64,000 nt of DNA from Aureimonas psammosilenae (GCF_009176975.1 NZ_WEZG01000005.1:283488-347487), one strand, 5' to 3'; counted from the first letter of the stretch, positions 19,029 through 27,608 are shown. Notes: generated from the sequence alone by a model not told the origin. Numbers and translations are program-made.

Positions 19029-20738
19029 TCAGAACGTCTTGCCGGCCAGCATCTGCACCTGTTCGGCGATGGGGCCGAGCGCGAGCGCCGGGAAGAACTG
19101 GAGCCCGCCGAGGATCAGGATGACGCCGACGAGAAGGCCGGCGAAAAGCGGGCCGGTGGTCGGAAAGGTGCCGGCGGAAGGCGCGAGCTTCGTCTTGCCC
19201 GCCAGCGACCCGGCAATGGCCATCACCGGCACGACATAGGCGAAACGGCCGAGAAGCATGGCAAGGCCGAGCGTCGTGTTCCACCAGGGCGCGTTCGCCG
19301 ACAGGCCGCCGAAGGCCGAGCCGTTGTTTCCCGCCGCCGAGCTGTAAGCGTAGTAGATCTCGGAAAGCCCGTGCGGCCCCGCATTGCCGAGCCCGGACAA
19401 GGCCGCCGGCAGCACTGCCGAAACGGCCGAGAAACCGAGGATCGCCGTCGGCAGAACGAGAATGGCGAGCACCGCCATCTTCATTTCCTTCGCCTCGATC
19501 TTCTTGCCGAGATATTCCGGTGTGCGCCCCACCATCAGCCCGGCGACGAACACCGAGATGATCGCGATCACCAGCATGCCGTAGAGCCCCGAGCCGACGC
19601 CGCCCGGCAGGATCTCGCCGAGCATGATCAGCACCATGGGCACCATGCCGCCGATCGGGGTGAAGGAGCCGTGCATGGCGTTCACCGCGCCGTCCGAAAC
19701 GCCGGTGGTCACAGTCGCGAACAAGGACGAGGCGGCAAGGCCGAACCGGACCTCCTTGCCTTCCATGTTGCCGCCGGCGGGATCGAGCCCGGCGCTTGCC
19801 AGAACCGGCGTGCCGGCGGCCTCCGCCCAATAACAAACGGCGATGCCGCCCACGAGGATCACCGCCATCGCGGCAAGGATCGCGCGGGCTTGTCGCTTGT
19901 CGCCGATCAGCCGCCCGAAGGCGAAGACGAGCGCGACCGAGATCACCAGCATCTGCCAGATCGTCAGGGCGTTGGAGAGCGGCGAGGGGTTCTCGTAAGG
20001 ATGGGCCGAATTGGCGTTGAAGAAGCCGCCGCCATTGGTGCCGAGCTGCTTGATCGCAAGCTGCGAAGCGACCGGGCCGAGCGCGATCCTTTGCTCCGGG
20101 CCTTCCAGCGTCTCTACGGTCGCGGCCGCCGCGAAGGTCTGCGGCGTGCCCATCGACACCTGCCAAAGGCCGGTGAGGATCGCGAGCGGCAGAAGCACGT
20201 AGATGGTCGCGCGGATGGCATCGACATAGAAATTGCCGACGTGGCGCGCGCCGGAGCGGGCGAAGGCGCGCACCAGAGCGACGGCAAGCGCCATGCCGGT
20301 CGCTGCCGACAGGAAGTTCTGCACCGTCAGGCCCGCCATCTGGCTGAGATGGCTCATCGTCGTTTCGCCGCCGTAGCTCTGCCAGTTCGTGTTGCTCACG
20401 AAGGACGCGGCCGTGTTGAAGGCGAGATGCGGCGCGAGGCCGGCAAAGCCCTGCGGGTTGAGGGGCAGAACTCCCTGAAAGCGCAGCAGCAGATAAAGAA
20501 GGAGAAAGCCGCCGGCATTGAAGGCGAGCATGGCGAGCGTATAGCCGAGCCAGCTTTGCTCCTTCTGCGGATCGATCCCCGCCACACGGCAGAAGCCGCG
20601 CTCCATGGGCCCGAGAACCGGGTCGAGAAAGGTGCGCTCGCCCGAAAAAACGCGCGCCATGAAGGCGCCGAGGGGAACGGCGCAGATGATTACGGCTGCA
20701 AGGATCGAGGCGACCTGCAGCCAGCCAACGGAGGTCAT
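19029..20738 (-). CDS. kdpA: KdpA, potassium-selective channel subunit
   Basis: This 569-residue inner-membrane subunit of the SKT channel superfamily has ten membrane helices and four selectivity-filter-like repeats. Among them are [30 protein letters not shown] and a [13 protein letters not shown] segment near the C-terminus. These bind K+ in the channel mouth before transfer through KdpB. The length is close to the 557 residues of E. coli KdpA. It follows kdpF by 25 bases and lies 81 bases before kdpB. Confidence 0.97.
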   Translation of the reverse strand: MTSVGWLQVASILAAVIICAVPLGAFMARVFSGERTFLDPVLGPMERGFCRVAGIDPQKEQSWLGYTLAMLAFNAGGFLLLYLLLRFQGVLPLNPQGFAGLAPHLAFNTAASFVSNTNWQSYGGETTMSHLSQMAGLTVQNFLSAATGMALAVALVRAFARSGARHVGNFYVDAIRATIYVLLPLAILTGLWQVSMGTPQTFAAAATVETLEGPEQRIALGPVASQLAIKQLGTNGGGFFNANSAHPYENPSPLSNALTIWQMLVISVALVFAFGRLIGDKRQARAILAAMAVILVGGIAVCYWAEAAGTPVLASAGLDPAGGNMEGKEVRFGLAASSLFATVTTGVSDGAVNAMHGSFTPIGGMVPMVLIMLGEILPGGVGSGLYGMLVIAIISVFVAGLMVGRTPEYLGKKIEAKEMKMAVLAILVLPTAILGFSAVSAVLPAALSGLGNAGPHGLSEIYYAYSSAAGNNGSAFGGLSANAPWWNTTLGLAMLLGRFAYVVPVMAIAGSLAGKTKLAPSAGTFPTTGPLFAGLLVGVILILGGLQFFPALALGPIAEQVQMLAGKTF

Positions 20739-20763
20739 AGGAGCTCGATTTCTCGCGTGCCGC

Positions 20764-20850
20764 TCAGAACCGTTCGGGACGGACGAGCGCGAAGATCAGA
20801 TAAGCGGAAAGGGCGAGTGCGACGGCAGCGCCGAGAAGGAGGTCGAGCAT
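20764..20850 (-). CDS. kdpF: KdpF, small K+-ATPase subunit
   Basis: This 28-residue single-helix membrane peptide, [19 protein letters not shown] followed by FALVRPERF, has the length and the L-x-RPE-RF ending typical of KdpF, which stabilises the KdpFABC complex. It starts two bases after the stop of another membrane peptide and ends 25 bases before kdpA. It is easily missed because of its size. Confidence 0.9.
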   Translation of the reverse strand: MLDLLLGAAVALALSAYLIFALVRPERF

Positions 20851-20852
20851 CC

Positions 20853-20936
20853 TCAAGCCTCCCCGGCAAAGCGGGCATAAAGGCCCATCAGCGCGAAGAA
20901 GCCGAGGCCGACGGCCAGATACAGAAGATCGAACAT
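20853..20936 (-). CDS. 27-residue membrane peptide heading the kdp operon
   Basis: The reading frame encodes MFDLLYLAVGLGFFALMGL and then YARFAGEA: one hydrophobic helix with a short polar tail. A strong AAAGGAGGG ribosome site lies about six bases before the ATG, the best in the operon. The stop is two bases from the kdpF start, so translation is probably coupled. Its overall design resembles KdpF (an acidic residue at position 3, then a Leu-rich helix), so it may be a KdpF paralogue or a second accessory peptide of the pump. I know of no named function. Coding is inferred from the ribosome site and the tight spacing. Confidence 0.75.
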   Translation of the reverse strand: MFDLLYLAVGLGFFALMGLYARFAGEA

Positions 20937-21015
20937 GCGGAACCCTCCTTTCAGGGACCGCACCTCGATTGGCGCAACCGCGCATAAAAAATCCATACGA
21001 GTTTTGGGCGGCCCG

Positions 21016-21042
21016 CTTCGACCTTGGCGCCAAGGATCGAAG
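21016..21042. terminator. Long inverted repeat between LysR and kdp
   Basis: CTTCGACCTTGGC (21016-21028) pairs with GCCAAGGATCGAAG (21029-21042) apart from one bulged A, with CCTTGGCGCCAAGG perfectly palindromic at the centre. It lies 13 bases after the stop of the leftward LysR gene and about 80 bases upstream of the kdp operon. A read-through barrier is more likely than an operator, but no T-run follows. Confidence 0.45.
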
Positions 21043-21054
21043 GCAGCCTGCCGC

Positions 21055-21981
21055 TCAGCTCATGACATAGGCCGCCAGTTCGTCGGGCGCCCCTTTCGGG
21101 AAAGCTTGCTTGAGAAGGTCGAGAAAGGCGGACACGCGGGCGCTGAGCAGTCGTCGGGACGGGTAGAGAGCCCAAAGGGCGATCTCCGACCCCTCCACGT
21201 CGCCCCATCGAACCAGCCGGCCGCTATCCAGATCGCCGGCGACGAGCGAGATGGGAAGGCGCGCCGCGCCGACGCCCGCGCGCACGGCGTCGCGAACCAT
21301 GATCAGCGACGACAAACGAAGAACCGGCTCGATCGCGATCGGCACCCGCCCGTCCGGCGTGGCGACGTCCCACACCCCCTTCGGGTCGCCCGACCCACGG
21401 ACAACCACCGGAACGATCCCGTCCCGCCCGGAACGGGCAAGGGCAGGACTCGCCACGACCACCAAGCGGTCCCGCAGGAAGGCGCGGCCGACGAGGCTTT
21501 CGTCGGGTGCCGGGTTCACGCGGATCACGAGGTCGTAGCCTTCCTCGATCATGTCAACGGCCCGGTCGTCGGTTGTCACTTCCAAACGAACTTCGGGGTG
21601 CCGCAAGGCGAATTCCGCGGCCAGCCGGCCCATGGCCGTTTGCGAAAACAGAAGCGGCGCGCTGACCCGAAGGCGGCCGCGCACCGTGCCGCCGCCGGAA
21701 GCGATCGCGGCGGCGGTCTCGTCGAGTTCCGACAGAAGCGCGGCGGTCCGCTCGAACAGCGCCCGGCCTTCCTCGGTGAGCTTCGATTGCCGGCCGCCGC
21801 GCTCGAACAAGCGCAGATCGAGAGCCGCTTCCAGTTCCGCCACCCGCCGCGACAGGGTCGCCTTGGGACGCCCTGCGGCGCGGGCGGCTTTCCCGAACCC
21901 GCCATGCCGGGCCACGAGGTTGAAGTCGGCGAGAGCGAGGAGATCCATGTGTTCCACCAGCGAGACGGTCCGTCCCAACAT
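21055..21981 (-). CDS. LysR-family transcriptional regulator
   Basis: This 308-residue LysR protein has its winged helix-turn-helix at about residues 11-70 (ADFNLVARHGGFGKAARAAG, ATLSRRVAELEAALDLRLFE) and an effector-binding domain in the C-terminal two thirds (GRLRVSAPLLFSQTAMGRLA). It diverges from an NmrA-like SDR gene across a 73-base gap that contains a CTATCGATAG palindrome touching its start codon. Autorepression plus control of the SDR gene is the usual arrangement. The inducer is not evident. Confidence 0.9.
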   Translation of the reverse strand: MLGRTVSLVEHMDLLALADFNLVARHGGFGKAARAAGRPKATLSRRVAELEAALDLRLFERGGRQSKLTEEGRALFERTAALLSELDETAAAIASGGGTVRGRLRVSAPLLFSQTAMGRLAAEFALRHPEVRLEVTTDDRAVDMIEEGYDLVIRVNPAPDESLVGRAFLRDRLVVVASPALARSGRDGIVPVVVRGSGDPKGVWDVATPDGRVPIAIEPVLRLSSLIMVRDAVRAGVGAARLPISLVAGDLDSGRLVRWGDVEGSEIALWALYPSRRLLSARVSAFLDLLKQAFPKGAPDELAAYVMS

Positions 21982-21997
21982 AGCGTCTATCGATAGT
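21980..21997. promoter_or_regulatory. Candidate LysR operator in the divergent gap
   Basis: ATAG-CGT-CTAT is followed at once by CTAT-CG-ATAG (perfect 10-bp palindrome at 21987-21996). The elements share CTAT and abut the LysR start codon at 21979-21981. Position and dyad symmetry suit a LysR autoregulatory site that also serves the divergent SDR gene. Confidence 0.45.
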
Positions 21998-22054
21998 TCT
22001 GTGGATCACTAACTTCGGGATCAGCCAGATGGCTCGAACCAAGGAGTGACTCCC

Positions 22055-22918
22055 ATGACCATTCTCGTCACCGGTGCCACCGGCCGTGTCGGCCGCCATG
22101 TCGTCGATGAACTCGTCCGGCGCGGCGCGGGCGTGCGCGTTCTGACACGCGATTCCGCCAAGGCCGATTTTGCCGCCGGCATCGACGTCGTGAAAGGCGA
22201 CCTTCTCGATATAGACGCGCTGCGCAGCGCCTTTTCCGGCGTTTCGACGCTCTTTCTTCTGAACGCGGTGACGGGCGACGAATTCACGCAAGCGATCATC
22301 GCTTTGAACATCGCCCGCGAAAGCGGGGTCGATCGCGTCGTCTACCTTTCGGTGTTCGATGCCGACCGCGCCGTCAACGTTCCGCATTTCGCGGTGAAGT
22401 TCGGCGCGGAGCGGATGCTGGAAGCATTCGGCTTCGGCGCCACGATCCTGCGCCCCGCCTACTTCATCGACAACGAGGTGATGGTGAAGGACGTCATTCT
22501 CCAGCATGGCGTCTACCCGATGCCGATCGGGCCGAAGGGCGTCGCCATGGTGGACGCGCGCGACATCGCCGAGGTCGCGGCGATCGAACTGATCCGCCGC
22601 GAAGGGGCCGCGGAAAAGCTGCCGAACGAGACCATCAACCTCGTCGGCCCCGACACTCTGACCGGCGCGGACGTGGCGGCGATCTGGGCCGACGTTCTGG
22701 GGCGCCCGGTCGTTTATGGCGGCGACGATCCGAGCGGGTTCGAAGCGAACATGGCGAGCTTCATGCCCCGGTGGACAGCCTACGAGATGCGCCTGATGGC
22801 CGAGCGCTATGTCAGCGACGGCATGATTCCGAACCAGGGCGACCGTGAGCGCCTGACGGGCATCCTTGGCCGCCCGTTGCATTCCTATCGCGACTTCGCG
22901 GCTGCGCTCGCAGGCTGA
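22055..22918 (+). CDS. NmrA-like NAD(P)-binding atypical SDR
   Basis: This 287-residue Rossmann-fold protein starts MTILVTGATGRVGRHVVDEL, the glycine-rich GATGxxG dinucleotide motif of atypical short-chain dehydrogenases. The catalytic Tyr-x3-Lys of classical SDRs is not evident. Together with the ADIWADVLGRPV-like C-terminal part, this places it with the NmrA/YtfG group, which act as NAD(P)H sensors, quinone reductases or isomerases. The start at 22055 has AAGGAG eight bases upstream; a GTG at 22046 overlaps that ribosome site and is unlikely. It is divergent from and probably controlled by the adjacent LysR protein. Confidence 0.88.
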   Translation: MTILVTGATGRVGRHVVDELVRRGAGVRVLTRDSAKADFAAGIDVVKGDLLDIDALRSAFSGVSTLFLLNAVTGDEFTQAIIALNIARESGVDRVVYLSVFDADRAVNVPHFAVKFGAERMLEAFGFGATILRPAYFIDNEVMVKDVILQHGVYPMPIGPKGVAMVDARDIAEVAAIELIRREGAAEKLPNETINLVGPDTLTGADVAAIWADVLGRPVVYGGDDPSGFEANMASFMPRWTAYEMRLMAERYVSDGMIPNQGDRERLTGILGRPLHSYRDFAAALAG

Positions 22919-22964
22919 GGGCTGCTGCGACAAGCGTCTCGTGTTCCATGGATCGGTGAGGCTT

Positions 22965-22982
22965 CATCAAGATGCTTTGATG
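22965..22982 (+). terminator. Small hairpin after the SDR gene
   Basis: CATCAA (22965-22970) and TTGATG (22977-22982) form a 6-bp stem with a 6-base loop, 47 bases after the SDR stop and 83 bases before pqqA. No T-run follows directly, so it is only a weak terminator candidate. I could not identify a convincing pqq promoter in the remaining gap. Confidence 0.3.
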
Positions 22983-23065
22983 TCGCCGTGGTTTTCGAAC
23001 GGGCGCACCGGCCCTAGCTCAGGGGTCGAAGCCGGGCATTCCGGCCGTGTGACGGAGCAAGATGT

Positions 23066-23173
23066 ATGACCAAGTCCTGGAAGAAACCCGAGATGTGTCA
23101 GGTGGCTGCCGGTTTCGAGATCACCCGCTATGCGCCGGCCGAGATCGCGGTTCGCAAGGACGCCAAGAAGTAA
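23066..23173 (+). CDS. pqqA: PqqA, PQQ precursor peptide
   Basis: This 35-residue ribosomally made precursor begins MTKSWKKPEMCQVAAGFEIT. The conserved pair that PqqE cross-links into the cofactor, Glu18 and Tyr22, is present in the family context FEITRYAP. The N-terminal WKKP motif binds the PqqD chaperone. It lies first in the pqqABCDE operon, as usual, with GGAG seven bases upstream. An in-frame-shifted ATG four bases earlier opens a different frame and is ignored. A stable hairpin follows, probably making pqqA mRNA more abundant than the rest. Confidence 0.97.
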   Translation: MTKSWKKPEMCQVAAGFEITRYAPAEIAVRKDAKK

Positions 23174-23195
23174 GGAGCCGTAAGGCTCGTTCCGA

Positions 23196-23228
23196 CGGCT
23201 CGCCGCACGCGCGGCGGGCCGTTTCGTT
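23196..23228 (+). terminator. pqqA-pqqB attenuator hairpin
   Basis: Bases 23196-23206 and 23211-23221 form an 11-bp GC-rich stem (one G-U pair) with loop ACGC, followed by TTTCGTT. It lies between the peptide gene and the enzyme genes. A partly effective terminator here would raise PqqA over the enzymes, as is known for pqq operons in other bacteria. Confidence 0.7.
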
Positions 23229-23248
23229 GCAAGGGAAGCGGATATGAC

Positions 23249-24181
23249 GTGCGACTGAAGATCCTGGGATCGGCCGCCGGCGGGGGCTTCCCGCAATGGA
23301 ACTGCAACTATCGCCTCAGCCGCGCCGCGCGCGCCGGCGATGGCGGGGTCCAACCACGCCTCCAGTCGAGCTTGGCGGCGAGCGCCGGCGACGATCGGGG
23401 CTGGGTGCTGTTCAACGCCTCGCCCGATATCCGCCAGCAGATCAGCGATACGCCGGAACTCCAGCCCGCCGCGGACGCGCCCTTGCGTTCGACGCCGATC
23501 CGGGCCGTGGTGCTGACGAACGCGGATGTCGATCATCTGGCCGGGCTCCTTTCGCTTCGCGAGCGGCAGGCTTTCCATCTTTATGCCACGGCGCGCGTGC
23601 TCGATGTCCTGGCGGAGAATCCGATCTTTCGCGTGCTGGACCCGGCCTATGTGCGGCGACTGCCGGTGACGCTCGACCGGCCCTTCGCGGTCGAGGGACC
23701 GGACGGTGCGACGGGGCTGACCGCAGAACTCTTCGCGGTGCCCGGCAAGGTCGCGCTGTTTCTGGAAACGGGTGCGGCGGCGGCGGATTTCGAGGCCGAC
23801 CCGGAGGATACGGTGGGCGTGCGCATCACCGACGCCGGTGGTCGCTCCGCCTTCTACGTGCCGGGCTGCGCCCGCGTCGATCCCGCGCTCCTTCACCGGA
23901 TCGAGGATGGCGATGCGCTTCTGTTCGACGGCACCGTGTTCACCGACCGCGAGATGGCGGAAGCCGGCGTCGGCGAGAAGACCGGCCGGCGCATGGGCCA
24001 TCTACCGATCGCCGACGAGGACGGATCGCTCCAAGCCCTGGCCTCGGCAGGGATCGCGCGGCGCGTGTTCGTTCACATCAACAACACCAACCCGATCCTC
24101 GACCAGCGCTCACCCGAGCGGCGCGTCGTGGAGGAGGCCGGCTGGGAGGTCGCGTTCGACGGCATGGAGATCGCCCTGTGA
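23249..24181 (+). CDS. pqqB: PqqB, PQQ biosynthesis metallo-hydrolase
   Basis: This 310-residue protein is of the metallo-beta-lactamase fold, proposed to be the iron-dependent hydroxylase acting on the tyrosine in PQQ formation. The N-terminus RLKILGSAAGGGFPQWNCNY is diagnostic. The metal-site segment is LTNADVDHLAGLLSL, and VFVHINNTNPIL lies near the C-terminus. The start is GTG at 23249, the first plausible one; the family begins here. The stop overlaps the pqqC start codon (GTGA). Confidence 0.96.
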   Translation: MRLKILGSAAGGGFPQWNCNYRLSRAARAGDGGVQPRLQSSLAASAGDDRGWVLFNASPDIRQQISDTPELQPAADAPLRSTPIRAVVLTNADVDHLAGLLSLRERQAFHLYATARVLDVLAENPIFRVLDPAYVRRLPVTLDRPFAVEGPDGATGLTAELFAVPGKVALFLETGAAAADFEADPEDTVGVRITDAGGRSAFYVPGCARVDPALLHRIEDGDALLFDGTVFTDREMAEAGVGEKTGRRMGHLPIADEDGSLQALASAGIARRVFVHINNTNPILDQRSPERRVVEEAGWEVAFDGMEIAL

Positions 24182-24933
24182 CCCCCGACTTCCGCCTCGA
24201 CCGCACGCTTGCCGCCGCCGAACTCGAGGACGTTCTGCGGCAGGTCGGGGCCGAGCGCTACCATATCCGCCACCCGTTCCACCGGCTGATGGTGGAGGGA
24301 CGCCTGACGCGCGAACAGATGCAGGCCTGGGCGCTGAACCGCTACTGCTATCAGGCGGTGATCCCGCGCAAGGATGCGATCATCCTGTCGCGGATCGAGG
24401 ATCGGGCGCTGCGTCTCTCGTGGCGCGAGCGCATCCTCGACCATGATGGCGACGGCGCGTCGCCCGGCGGGATCGAGCGCTGGATGCGGCTCGCCACCGG
24501 CCTTGGCCTCGATGCGCAAACCGTCGCCTCGCAGCGACTGGCACTGCCCGCGACGCGCTTCTGCGTCGGCGCCTACCTCACGCTGGTGGAGAAGCGCACG
24601 CTTTTGGAGGCCATCGCCTCCTCGCTGACGGAGATGTTCTCGCCAGAGGTGATCGGCGAGCGCGTGTCGGCCATTCTGGAACGCTACCCCTATGTCGACG
24701 CCGATACGCTCGACTATTTCACGCCCCGCCTCGCCCAAGCGCCCCGCGATGTCGACGTGGCGCTCGCCTATGTCCGCGAGCACGCCCGCACGATGGAGAC
24801 GCAGCAGCTCGTGGTGGATGCGTTGATCGCCAAGTGCGAGATCCTGTGGACGATGCTGGACGCCCTTTATTTCAGCTATGTCGAGCCCGGCATCACACCG
24901 CCGGGCGCCTTCGCGCCGGAAGCGGGCCGATGA
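24178..24933 (+). CDS. pqqC: PqqC, pyrroloquinoline-quinone synthase
   Basis: This 251-residue cofactor-free oxidase catalyses the last step of PQQ synthesis, ring closure and eight-electron oxidation of AHQQ. It has the haem-oxygenase-like all-helical fold. Conserved segments seen include YHIRHPFHRLMVEG, WALNRYCYQ, RILDHDGD and YPYVDADTLDYFTPRL, which carry the family's active-site His, Arg and Tyr residues. It starts with GTG overlapping the pqqB stop and ends in ATGA with pqqD. The length equals that of Klebsiella PqqC (251). Confidence 0.97.
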   Translation: MTPDFRLDRTLAAAELEDVLRQVGAERYHIRHPFHRLMVEGRLTREQMQAWALNRYCYQAVIPRKDAIILSRIEDRALRLSWRERILDHDGDGASPGGIERWMRLATGLGLDAQTVASQRLALPATRFCVGAYLTLVEKRTLLEAIASSLTEMFSPEVIGERVSAILERYPYVDADTLDYFTPRLAQAPRDVDVALAYVREHARTMETQQLVVDALIAKCEILWTMLDALYFSYVEPGITPPGAFAPEAGR

Positions 24934-25226
24934 GAACGCCGCCCGAGCGCCCGCTCGCCGGCGTGTCCTCGCGCCCCGCGCTGCCGCGCCATGTCCGGAT
25001 GCATTTCGACCCGCATCGCGGGGCCTGGGCTCTCCTGTCGCCGGAAAAGGTGCTGTGGCCGGACGAGATCAGCCTCGCGATCCTGCGCCGCTGCGACGGC
25101 CGCTCCGAGGCGGGGACGATCGCGCGCGAGCTTGCGCTGGAATACGAGGCGGACGAAGCCGAGGTGCGCGCCGATGTCCTTGCCTTCCTTCAGGACTGGA
25201 GCGACCGCATGGTGGTGCGGCTGTGA
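24930..25226 (+). CDS. pqqD: PqqD, PqqA peptide chaperone
   Basis: This 98-residue winged-helix RiPP-recognition protein presents PqqA to the radical SAM enzyme PqqE. The core runs from PALPRHVRMHFDPHRGAW through LLSPEKVLWPDEISLAIL to the C-terminal FLQDWSDRMVV. It overlaps pqqC (ATGA) and pqqE (GTGA), which indicates tight translational coupling. In some relatives pqqC and pqqD are fused; here they are separate. Confidence 0.96.
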   Translation: MRTPPERPLAGVSSRPALPRHVRMHFDPHRGAWALLSPEKVLWPDEISLAILRRCDGRSEAGTIARELALEYEADEAEVRADVLAFLQDWSDRMVVRL

Positions 25227-26332
25227 GCGAAACGAACCCGAGCCTTCCGATCGGCATCCTCGCTGAACTCACCCATCGCTGCACGCTGCAATGCGCCTAC
25301 TGCTCCAACCCTGTGGAGCTTCTGAAGGCCGACCGGGAACTCGCCACCGAGGCTTGGGTCTCGATCTTCAACCAGGCCGCCGATCTCGGTATCCTGCAAG
25401 TGCATCTTTCCGGCGGCGAGCCGATGCTGCGGCGCGACCTGCCCGAACTCGTGGGCGTGCTTGCTTCGCGCGGGGTTTATTCCAACCTCATCACGGCCGG
25501 GGTCGGGGTGGACGCGCGAACGCTCGCGCCTTTGGCGGCGGCTGGGCTCGACCACGTCCAGATCTCGTTCCAGGGCGCGAAGCCCGAAACCACGGAACTG
25601 ATCGGCCGTCTCAAGGGAGGCCACGAGCGCAAGCTCATTGCGGCCCGCGCCGTGCGCGCGGCCGGCCTGCCGCTCACCGTCAACGCGCCCATCCATCGGC
25701 GCAATATCGACGAGGTCGAACTCTTCATCGAGCTGGCGCTGGAGCTCGGCGCCGAGCGGTTGGAGATCGCCAATGTCCAGTATTACGGCTGGGCGCTTTT
25801 GAACCGTGCGGCGCTGATGCCTTCGCGAGAGGCGGTGGAACGGCAGATCGCGGTGGTGGAAGCGGCGCGCGCTTCGCTGCGCGGGGTGCTGGCGATCGAC
25901 TTCGTCGCGCCCGACTATTATGCGCGCTACCCCAAAGCCTGCATGGGCGGTTGGGCGCGCGATGCCTTCATGATCACGCCCGATGGCACGGCGATGCCCT
26001 GCCACGGCGCGGCGTCGATCCCCCATCTTGCTTTCGACAACGCCGCCCGCACGCCGCTCGCCGACATCTGGCACCGTTCCCCCGCCTTCGAGGCCTATCG
26101 CGGAACGAGCTGGATGAAGGACCCTTGCCGAAGCTGCGAACGGCGCGAGATCGATTTCGGCGGCTGTCGTTGTCAGGCGATGATGCTGGCTGGGGACGCT
26201 GCCGCGACCGATCCGGCCTGCTCGCTGTCGCCGCTGCACGGCCGGGTCTCGGACCTGGCACGCATCGAGGCTGCGGCGCGGTCCGAAGAGGTCCGCCATA
26301 GACGCATCGGTGCCGCCACGGAGCCGGCATGA
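25223..26332 (+). CDS. pqqE: PqqE, radical SAM PqqA cross-linking enzyme
   Basis: This 369-residue radical SAM enzyme forms the carbon-carbon bond between Glu and Tyr of PqqA. The 4Fe-4S site is CTLQCAYC near residue 18 (CxxxCxxC). The C-terminal SPASM domain carries auxiliary-cluster cysteines in MPCHGAASIPHLAF, DPCRSCERREIDFGGCRC and DPACSLS. It starts with GTG overlapping the pqqD stop; longer upstream frames are shadows of pqqC and pqqD. It ends the operon. No pqqF peptidase lies here, so precursor proteolysis must be done by a protease encoded elsewhere. Confidence 0.97.
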   Translation: MSETNPSLPIGILAELTHRCTLQCAYCSNPVELLKADRELATEAWVSIFNQAADLGILQVHLSGGEPMLRRDLPELVGVLASRGVYSNLITAGVGVDARTLAPLAAAGLDHVQISFQGAKPETTELIGRLKGGHERKLIAARAVRAAGLPLTVNAPIHRRNIDEVELFIELALELGAERLEIANVQYYGWALLNRAALMPSREAVERQIAVVEAARASLRGVLAIDFVAPDYYARYPKACMGGWARDAFMITPDGTAMPCHGAASIPHLAFDNAARTPLADIWHRSPAFEAYRGTSWMKDPCRSCERREIDFGGCRCQAMMLAGDAAATDPACSLSPLHGRVSDLARIEAAARSEEVRHRRIGAATEPA

Positions 26333-26369
26333 GGCATGTGCCCCGCTGATCGTGGGGGAAGGGTAGACC

Positions 26370-27530
26370 TCAGGACGGCGGCACGAGCCGCAGGAGACGC
26401 CCGTTCTCTCCATCGGTGAGGACCTGAATCGATCCGTCCGGCGCGACCCTGACGTCGCGTATGCGCTCGCCGAGTTCGGCGAGAAGCAATTCCTGACCGG
26501 TGATCCGGCCGGCCTTCCGGTGCACGACGCGCACCGCCCGCTCCACCAGCGCCGCCACCAGAAGCGAGCCGCGCCATTCGGGAAACATCGCCCCGTCATA
26601 GACCGCGAGCCCGGCGGGGGCGATGGAGGGCGTCCATTCCAGAAGCGGTGCCTCGAAGCCCGGCAACGAGGCGAAGGGCGTGACGCGCGCGAAACTGTAG
26701 TCGAGGCCGCCCGATACCAGCGGCCAGCCGTAGTTGCCGCCCGGCACGAGCAGGTTCACCTCGTCGCCCCCGCGCGGTCCGTGCTCGGCGATAAGAAGCG
26801 AGCCGTCGTCCGGGTCCAGCGCGATGCCTTGCACGTTGCGGTGCCCGAGCGTCAGGATTTCGGGCGCGGCATCGGGCCGGCCGAGGAGGGGGTTGTCGGC
26901 TGGGACCGACCCGTCGCGGTTCAGGCGCACGATCTTGCCCAGCGTGTTGGCGGGGTTCTGCGCATCCTCGCGCCGGTCGAACCCGTCGCCGAGCGACAGC
27001 GCCAGCGTGCCGTCGGGCAGAAAGGCGATGCGGCTGCCATGGTTGGAGCCGTCCGCCTTCGGTGTCGCCGTGAAGAGGACGCGAAGGTCCGCCAGCGTTT
27101 TGTCCTGAAGACGCGCGCTGACGAGCCGCACGTTGTTGGCCTCGGCGTTTCCGTGGAGAAAGGTCAGGAAGATCCGCCCGGTCTCGGCAAAGTCCGGGTC
27201 CACCGCGACGTCCATCAGCCCGCCCTGGCCCGCCGTGTAGATGGGCGGCAAACCTCCGACCGGCTCGGGATCGAGTGCGCCGTTCGCGTTCACGATGCGA
27301 AGGCGACCCGCCGCTTCCGTGAGAAGGCGACGCCCGTCCGGCAGGAAGGCGAGCGACCAAGGGCGCTGCAAGCCTTCGGTCTCGGTGACGACGCGGTAGC
27401 GGCTCGGATCGATCCGCTGCGGCTCGGCCGATGCCGCCGCCATCGGGCCAAGGAGGAGCCCGGCAGCAAGAAGCGCAACGAGCCGGCGAAACCGGCTGGC
27501 AGGCGGCTTCGCGTCGGTTTTCATGTTCAT
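26370..27530 (-). CDS. Secreted PQQ-dependent aldose sugar dehydrogenase
   Basis: This 386-residue periplasmic beta-propeller enzyme is of the YliI/Asd and soluble-glucose-dehydrogenase family. A signal peptide is clear (LVALLAAGLLLGPMAAASA, cleavage near residue 36). PQQ- and Ca-site motifs present are DGSNHGSRIAFLPDGTLALS, GHRNVQGIALDP and EHGPRGGDEVNLL followed by GGNYGWPLV. It would oxidise aldoses to lactones using PQQ and pass electrons onward. It converges on the pqq operon, 37 bases from pqqE, so the cofactor and a probable user are encoded together. GGAA lies eight bases before the ATG at 27530. Confidence 0.92.
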   Translation of the reverse strand: MNMKTDAKPPASRFRRLVALLAAGLLLGPMAAASAEPQRIDPSRYRVVTETEGLQRPWSLAFLPDGRRLLTEAAGRLRIVNANGALDPEPVGGLPPIYTAGQGGLMDVAVDPDFAETGRIFLTFLHGNAEANNVRLVSARLQDKTLADLRVLFTATPKADGSNHGSRIAFLPDGTLALSLGDGFDRREDAQNPANTLGKIVRLNRDGSVPADNPLLGRPDAAPEILTLGHRNVQGIALDPDDGSLLIAEHGPRGGDEVNLLVPGGNYGWPLVSGGLDYSFARVTPFASLPGFEAPLLEWTPSIAPAGLAVYDGAMFPEWRGSLLVAALVERAVRVVHRKAGRITGQELLLAELGERIRDVRVAPDGSIQVLTDGENGRLLRLVPPS

Positions 27531-27608
27531 ATCGGCCGTTCCGCTTCCATTTAGCTGCCCAAGATAGGCGCGAAACGAGTGACGGCGCTGGCGCACAAGG
27601 AATGGTGA

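Noticed and set aside
23244..23258. Four-codon ATG ACG TGC GAC TGA overlapping the pqqB start
   Set aside because: It is too short to judge. It could be a coupling leader for the GTG start, but chance is as likely.
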